This document shows, piece after piece, positions 61,472 to 64,000 of a stretch of 64,000 nt of DNA. The stretch covers positions 1-64,000 of the forward strand of contig CAVZTX010000034.1 of assembly GCA_963778375.1 (NCBI GenBank), read 5' to 3'. Position numbers and translations under genes: made by a program. Within the stretch, counting starts at the first letter, position 1. Each line of letters starts with the position of its first letter. This stretch comes from CAVZTX01 sp963778375. GTDB lineage: Bacteria > Chloroflexota > Ktedonobacteria > Ktedonobacterales > Ktedonobacteraceae. Under the pieces are notes generated by a model that worked only from the letters and a program-made list of their open reading frames with translations, was not told where the DNA came from and ran no database searches.

Positions 61472-62050
61472 ATGGAACGACAAATCATGTGGTCTCCCTG
61501 GACAGGCCCAGGGTTAGAACATCTGCGCCTGCTTCAACAACAGGATGGCATCATTGCCGATAGCTTTATTCTTGGCGTGCAGGAGCAAGGTCCATTTCGC
61601 GTCCGTTATGAACTTCACTGCACTCCACAATGGAGACTACGCACTGTTCACATAAGTTTATTGAGTGAATCACCTCAAACGCTTGATCTCTTCACAGATG
61701 GAGAAGGGGTCTGGACAACGGGGGAAAGGGAGCCGATTCCCTCGCTGCAAGGGTGCTTAGATGTAGATATTTCGGCCACACCTTTCACCAACACGTTGCC
61801 GATTCGGCGACTTGCACTTCAACCAGGCACCAATACCATACTCAGGATGGCATATATCGCGATTCCTGAGATGCATGTCGAGGCTACCCAGCAGCGCTAT
61901 ACATGCTTAGAAGTGACCGCTTCTGGAGGAAGATACCTCTACGAAAGTCTTGAGCATGGAGTGAGTTCGTTTGCTGCCGAGCTTCCTGTGGACCGGGATG
62001 GGTTGGTATTGAATTATCCTGAACTCTTTAAAAGAGTGTGGACGTGGTGA
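61472..62050 (+). CDS. Putative glycolipid-binding protein (DUF1089/PF06475-like)
   Basis: A 192-residue beta-rich protein. The stretch LQGCLDVDISATPFTNTLPIRRL near 95-117 and the end DRDGLVLNYPELFKRVW are family hallmarks. ATG 61472 follows AAGGAGCTAGAT; the frame is open to 61409. No signal peptide. The 61197-61408 gap has a small hairpin-like stretch and no gene. Confidence 0.82.
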   Translation: MERQIMWSPWTGPGLEHLRLLQQQDGIIADSFILGVQEQGPFRVRYELHCTPQWRLRTVHISLLSESPQTLDLFTDGEGVWTTGEREPIPSLQGCLDVDISATPFTNTLPIRRLALQPGTNTILRMAYIAIPEMHVEATQQRYTCLEVTASGGRYLYESLEHGVSSFAAELPVDRDGLVLNYPELFKRVWTW

Positions 62051-62128
62051 TTCAGATGTTTTCGTAGAGAATGCTCTAAACCAAGCAAGGGTATGATAGA
62101 ATATACCCTTAACGGAGAAAGATAAACT

Positions 62129-62215
62129 GTCATTCTTCGCTTCGCTCAGAATGACATAGCGAGGGATGATTTATCCCTGGATGATATGGCGAAGAATGAC
62201 AATCTCGTATAGGAG
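62129..62215. repeat. CATTCTTCGCTTCGCTCAGAATGACA repeat with a second inverted part
   Basis: GTCATTCTTCGCTTCGCTCA then GAATGAC at 62129-62155, and GCGAAGAATGACA at 62190-62202. Member of the family seen at 261, 32050 and 40275. It lies in the 173-bp gap before the antiporter gene. Confidence 0.7.
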
Positions 62216-62223
62216 AAGAATTA

Positions 62224-63330
62224 GTGTCTCGTAGTGAAGCAAAGAATGTGCGTGGTCTTTTGAGCCGCAATGAATGGATCATTGTTGCTGGATCATTTGC
62301 TGCAACGATTTTGGGAGGTATTGTTACAGCGTTGCAAGCAAATGCGGTGCTTATTTTTGTGATAACGGGTATTGCGCTTGCTCTACTCGCTGCACTAGTG
62401 GGAGCGGCAACCGATCAGTTGGGATCGAGACTTGGACCGGGTGCGACGGGTGTCTTACAGTCAGCGCTTGGTAACTTACCTGAATTATTTTTTGGGATTT
62501 TTGCTTTACGCGCAGGACTGATCGGTGTTGTGCAGGCCGCACTCGTCGGCTCTATTCTAGGGAATAGCTTATTCGTGCTTGGCCTTGCATTCTTTGTTGG
62601 TGGTCTACGCAATGGCACCCAGCGTTTCGGATCGGAAGCGCCGCGTATGATTGCGACGCTGACACTGCTTGCCGTGGCGGCGCTAGCAGTGCCTACACTC
62701 GTACACGGCTTACATACTCCGGCATTCGGACACGAGGAAGGTCTTAGTGTAGCCTGCGCAATCATTTTGCTGGTGGTATTTATTGCAAGCATTCCTATTT
62801 CTTTAAAGGGCGGTCCGTTGGGCGTTCCTTCCGAAAAGGAGGCGTCTGACACATCTATAGAGCGTCCTTCCTGGCCGCTGTGGCTGGCCGGAGTGCTATT
62901 GCTTATGGCAGGTGTTGGTGCTGCCTTTGTCTCGGATTGGTTCGTAGCAGCTTTGACACCAGCAATTGCGATTCTGCACATCTCTCCTGCTTTCACCGGT
63001 CTGGTGATCGTCGCACTGGCCGGCAATGCTGTGGAAAATGTTGTCGGCATTCAGTTTGCAGCGCGCAATAAAGCGGATTATGCGATTAGCGTCATTCTCA
63101 ATAGCTCACTTCAGATAGCTTTAGGCTTAATTCCGGCATTAGTGCTACTGAGTTTTGTGATAGGAGGCGTGCATTTGACGCTTGTACTGGAACCGCTGCT
63201 CGTAGCGGCACTGTTCCTGACTACTCTTTTGAGTACGGTCATCACATATGATGGGGAATCGACGTGGCTTGAAGGGCTGGCGCTGATCGGGCTATATGGT
63301 ATTATTGCTGTCTCGTTCTGGTGGGGGTGA
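62224..63330 (+). CDS. CaxA-type cation/proton antiporter
   Basis: A 368-residue membrane protein of the Ca2+/cation antiporter family with about eleven helices. The two conserved alpha repeats are ALGNLPELFFGIFALRAG near residues 81-98 and ALAGNAVENVVGIQFAARN near 263-281, each with the key Glu. GTG 62224 follows AGGAGAAGAATTA. Ion choice (Ca2+ or Na+) cannot be read. Its 3' end overlaps the convergent next gene by 29 bp. Confidence 0.9.
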   Translation: MSRSEAKNVRGLLSRNEWIIVAGSFAATILGGIVTALQANAVLIFVITGIALALLAALVGAATDQLGSRLGPGATGVLQSALGNLPELFFGIFALRAGLIGVVQAALVGSILGNSLFVLGLAFFVGGLRNGTQRFGSEAPRMIATLTLLAVAALAVPTLVHGLHTPAFGHEEGLSVACAIILLVVFIASIPISLKGGPLGVPSEKEASDTSIERPSWPLWLAGVLLLMAGVGAAFVSDWFVAALTPAIAILHISPAFTGLVIVALAGNAVENVVGIQFAARNKADYAISVILNSSLQIALGLIPALVLLSFVIGGVHLTLVLEPLLVAALFLTTLLSTVITYDGESTWLEGLALIGLYGIIAVSFWWG

Positions 63331-64000
63331 CGACTCTTTTCACGTGTACGGGCCAGACTCCAAAACCGATAAAACGCGCAGGAAGGTCCCTCAGGATTGG
63401 TATGCGAAGGAGCAAGCGCATTTTCGATGGCAGCACAACTGGCTTGTCAGAGTCGAGGACACCCGAGACGAACCTTCGCTGTATAAGATTTTGAAATCCC
63501 TGAATAATACGCGTGGGCCATTCTCGCTTGCGCTGTACAGCAGCCAGGTCCCGCGCTTCCAGGTGGCCCCGCTTGAGTGAACCGCTCAGCACATTTGCGG
63601 CCTCAACGGCATCCTGAATGGCATAGTTGATGCCAACACCGGCGACGGGGGACATTACATGAGCGGCATCGCCTATGAGCAGCAAGCCAGGACGATACCA
63701 GCGGCGGAGCCGACTTGATTCGACTGAGAGCACCGATATCTGCTTCCATGCCTGTATGGAATTCAGGCGATCCGCGAACTCGGGCATCATTTCGGCCGCT
63801 TCATTGCGGAACGCCTCAAGTCCAGCAGCATGGATTTTTTGATAGCCGCCCTTAGGAATGACGTAGCCGATTTGCCAGTAGTCTTCTTCTTGTACAGCTT
63901 CTGATTGAGAGGACACAGACACGTTGGTATTGGTAGCAACGTGAGTTGGTGCCAGACGATGCAGGAAAATCAGGACGTGCCCCTTAGCAATGCGACCGCT
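63302..64000 (-). CDS. FAD-dependent monooxygenase, N-terminus outside the window
   Basis: A minus-strand frame open to base 64000, giving ~232 residues of the C-terminal part of an aromatic-hydroxylase-type flavoprotein. It shows EDYWQIGYVIPKGGYQ, the FAD-ribityl motif RPGLLLIGDAAHVMSPVAGVGINYAIQDAVEAAN, and a late helical tail. An internal GTG at 63922 is not the true start, because conserved-looking sequence (GRIAKGHVLIFLHRL) continues upstream. Confidence 0.9.
   Translation of the reverse strand, partial: SGRIAKGHVLIFLHRLAPTHVATNTNVSVSSQSEAVQEEDYWQIGYVIPKGGYQKIHAAGLEAFRNEAAEMMPEFADRLNSIQAWKQISVLSVESSRLRRWYRPGLLLIGDAAHVMSPVAGVGINYAIQDAVEAANVLSGSLKRGHLEARDLAAVQRKREWPTRIIQGFQNLIQRRFVSGVLDSDKPVVLPSKMRLLLRIPILRDLPARFIGFGVWPVHVKRVVTPTRTRQQ

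Overview
The window reads as a chromosomal segment of a Chloroflexota bacterium, most likely of the class Ktedonobacteria. This is an inference from the mix of gene families: a serine/threonine kinase fused to a zinc ribbon and TPRs, a deazaflavin-type nitroreductase, a SufCDSU cluster with an Rrf2 regulator, DUF2079 and GT87-like membrane proteins, and remnants of a large 'RFYRHKYDA...VSLWLR' membrane signalling protein. The sequence has moderate GC and many short palindromic repeats. No phage, transposase-bearing insertion sequence or plasmid functions are visible. The backbone is ordinary; the unusual layer is the repeats.

Layout. 0-9.1 kb: a DUSP23-like phosphatase, a minus-strand group (rsmA, sensor-like kinase, nitroreductase), a proline/asparagine-rich membrane protein, and a class A penicillin-binding protein with a hypothetical partner. 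9.3-18.9 kb, all minus strand: a perfect-consensus promoter at 19026-19054 appears to drive tRNA-Tyr, tRNA-Thr, tuf, rpmG, secE, nusG and rplKAJL, followed by rpsO, pnp and a family-4 uracil-DNA glycosylase. An L10-type attenuator, a folded pnp leader and a perfect 36-bp palindrome lie in this block. 19.1-22.6 kb: a possible toxin-antitoxin pair, a frameshifted selA, rsgA and a tiny ORF. 22.7-26.1 kb: an amidase, a PAP2 phosphatase and a methyltransferase. 26.0-31.4 kb: the Fe-S assembly operon (rrf2-type regulator, sufC, sufD, sufS, sufU, Rieske protein). 31.4-38.4 kb: membrane proteins, a DUF2877 protein and an ECF sigma factor. 38.6-42.1 kb: a membrane haem protein, a 2x[4Fe-4S] protein and an FAD/NAD oxidoreductase that look like one redox complex. 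42.2-45.9 kb: a NarL-type two-component system, a class I glutamine-amidotransferase-like hydrolase and a FtsB/DivIC-like protein. 46-54 kb: a secreted glycosidase-like protein, an Rpn-type nuclease, a split SprT-like gene, rho, a LiaF-like protein, CoxG and a decayed membrane gene. 54.4-61.2 kb: a tightly coupled six-gene minus-strand operon (molybdenum oxidoreductase, O-methyltransferase, two nucleotide-sugar-type glycosyltransferases, radical SAM/SPASM, polyprenol-type mannosyltransferase). 61.4-64 kb: a glycolipid-binding protein, a CaxA-type antiporter and a truncated FAD monooxygenase.

The most striking theme is that at least four families of short palindromic repeats occur both between genes and inside reading frames without breaking them (sufD, sufS, the DUF2079 protein, the redox oxidoreductase, the sigma factor, the GT87 protein and the GT2 protein). 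One copy at 32 kb is flanked by a 13-bp duplication, as expected if these units move. Three genes (selA, the SprT-like gene, the membrane protein at 53 kb) appear frameshifted; each needs read-level checking before being called broken.
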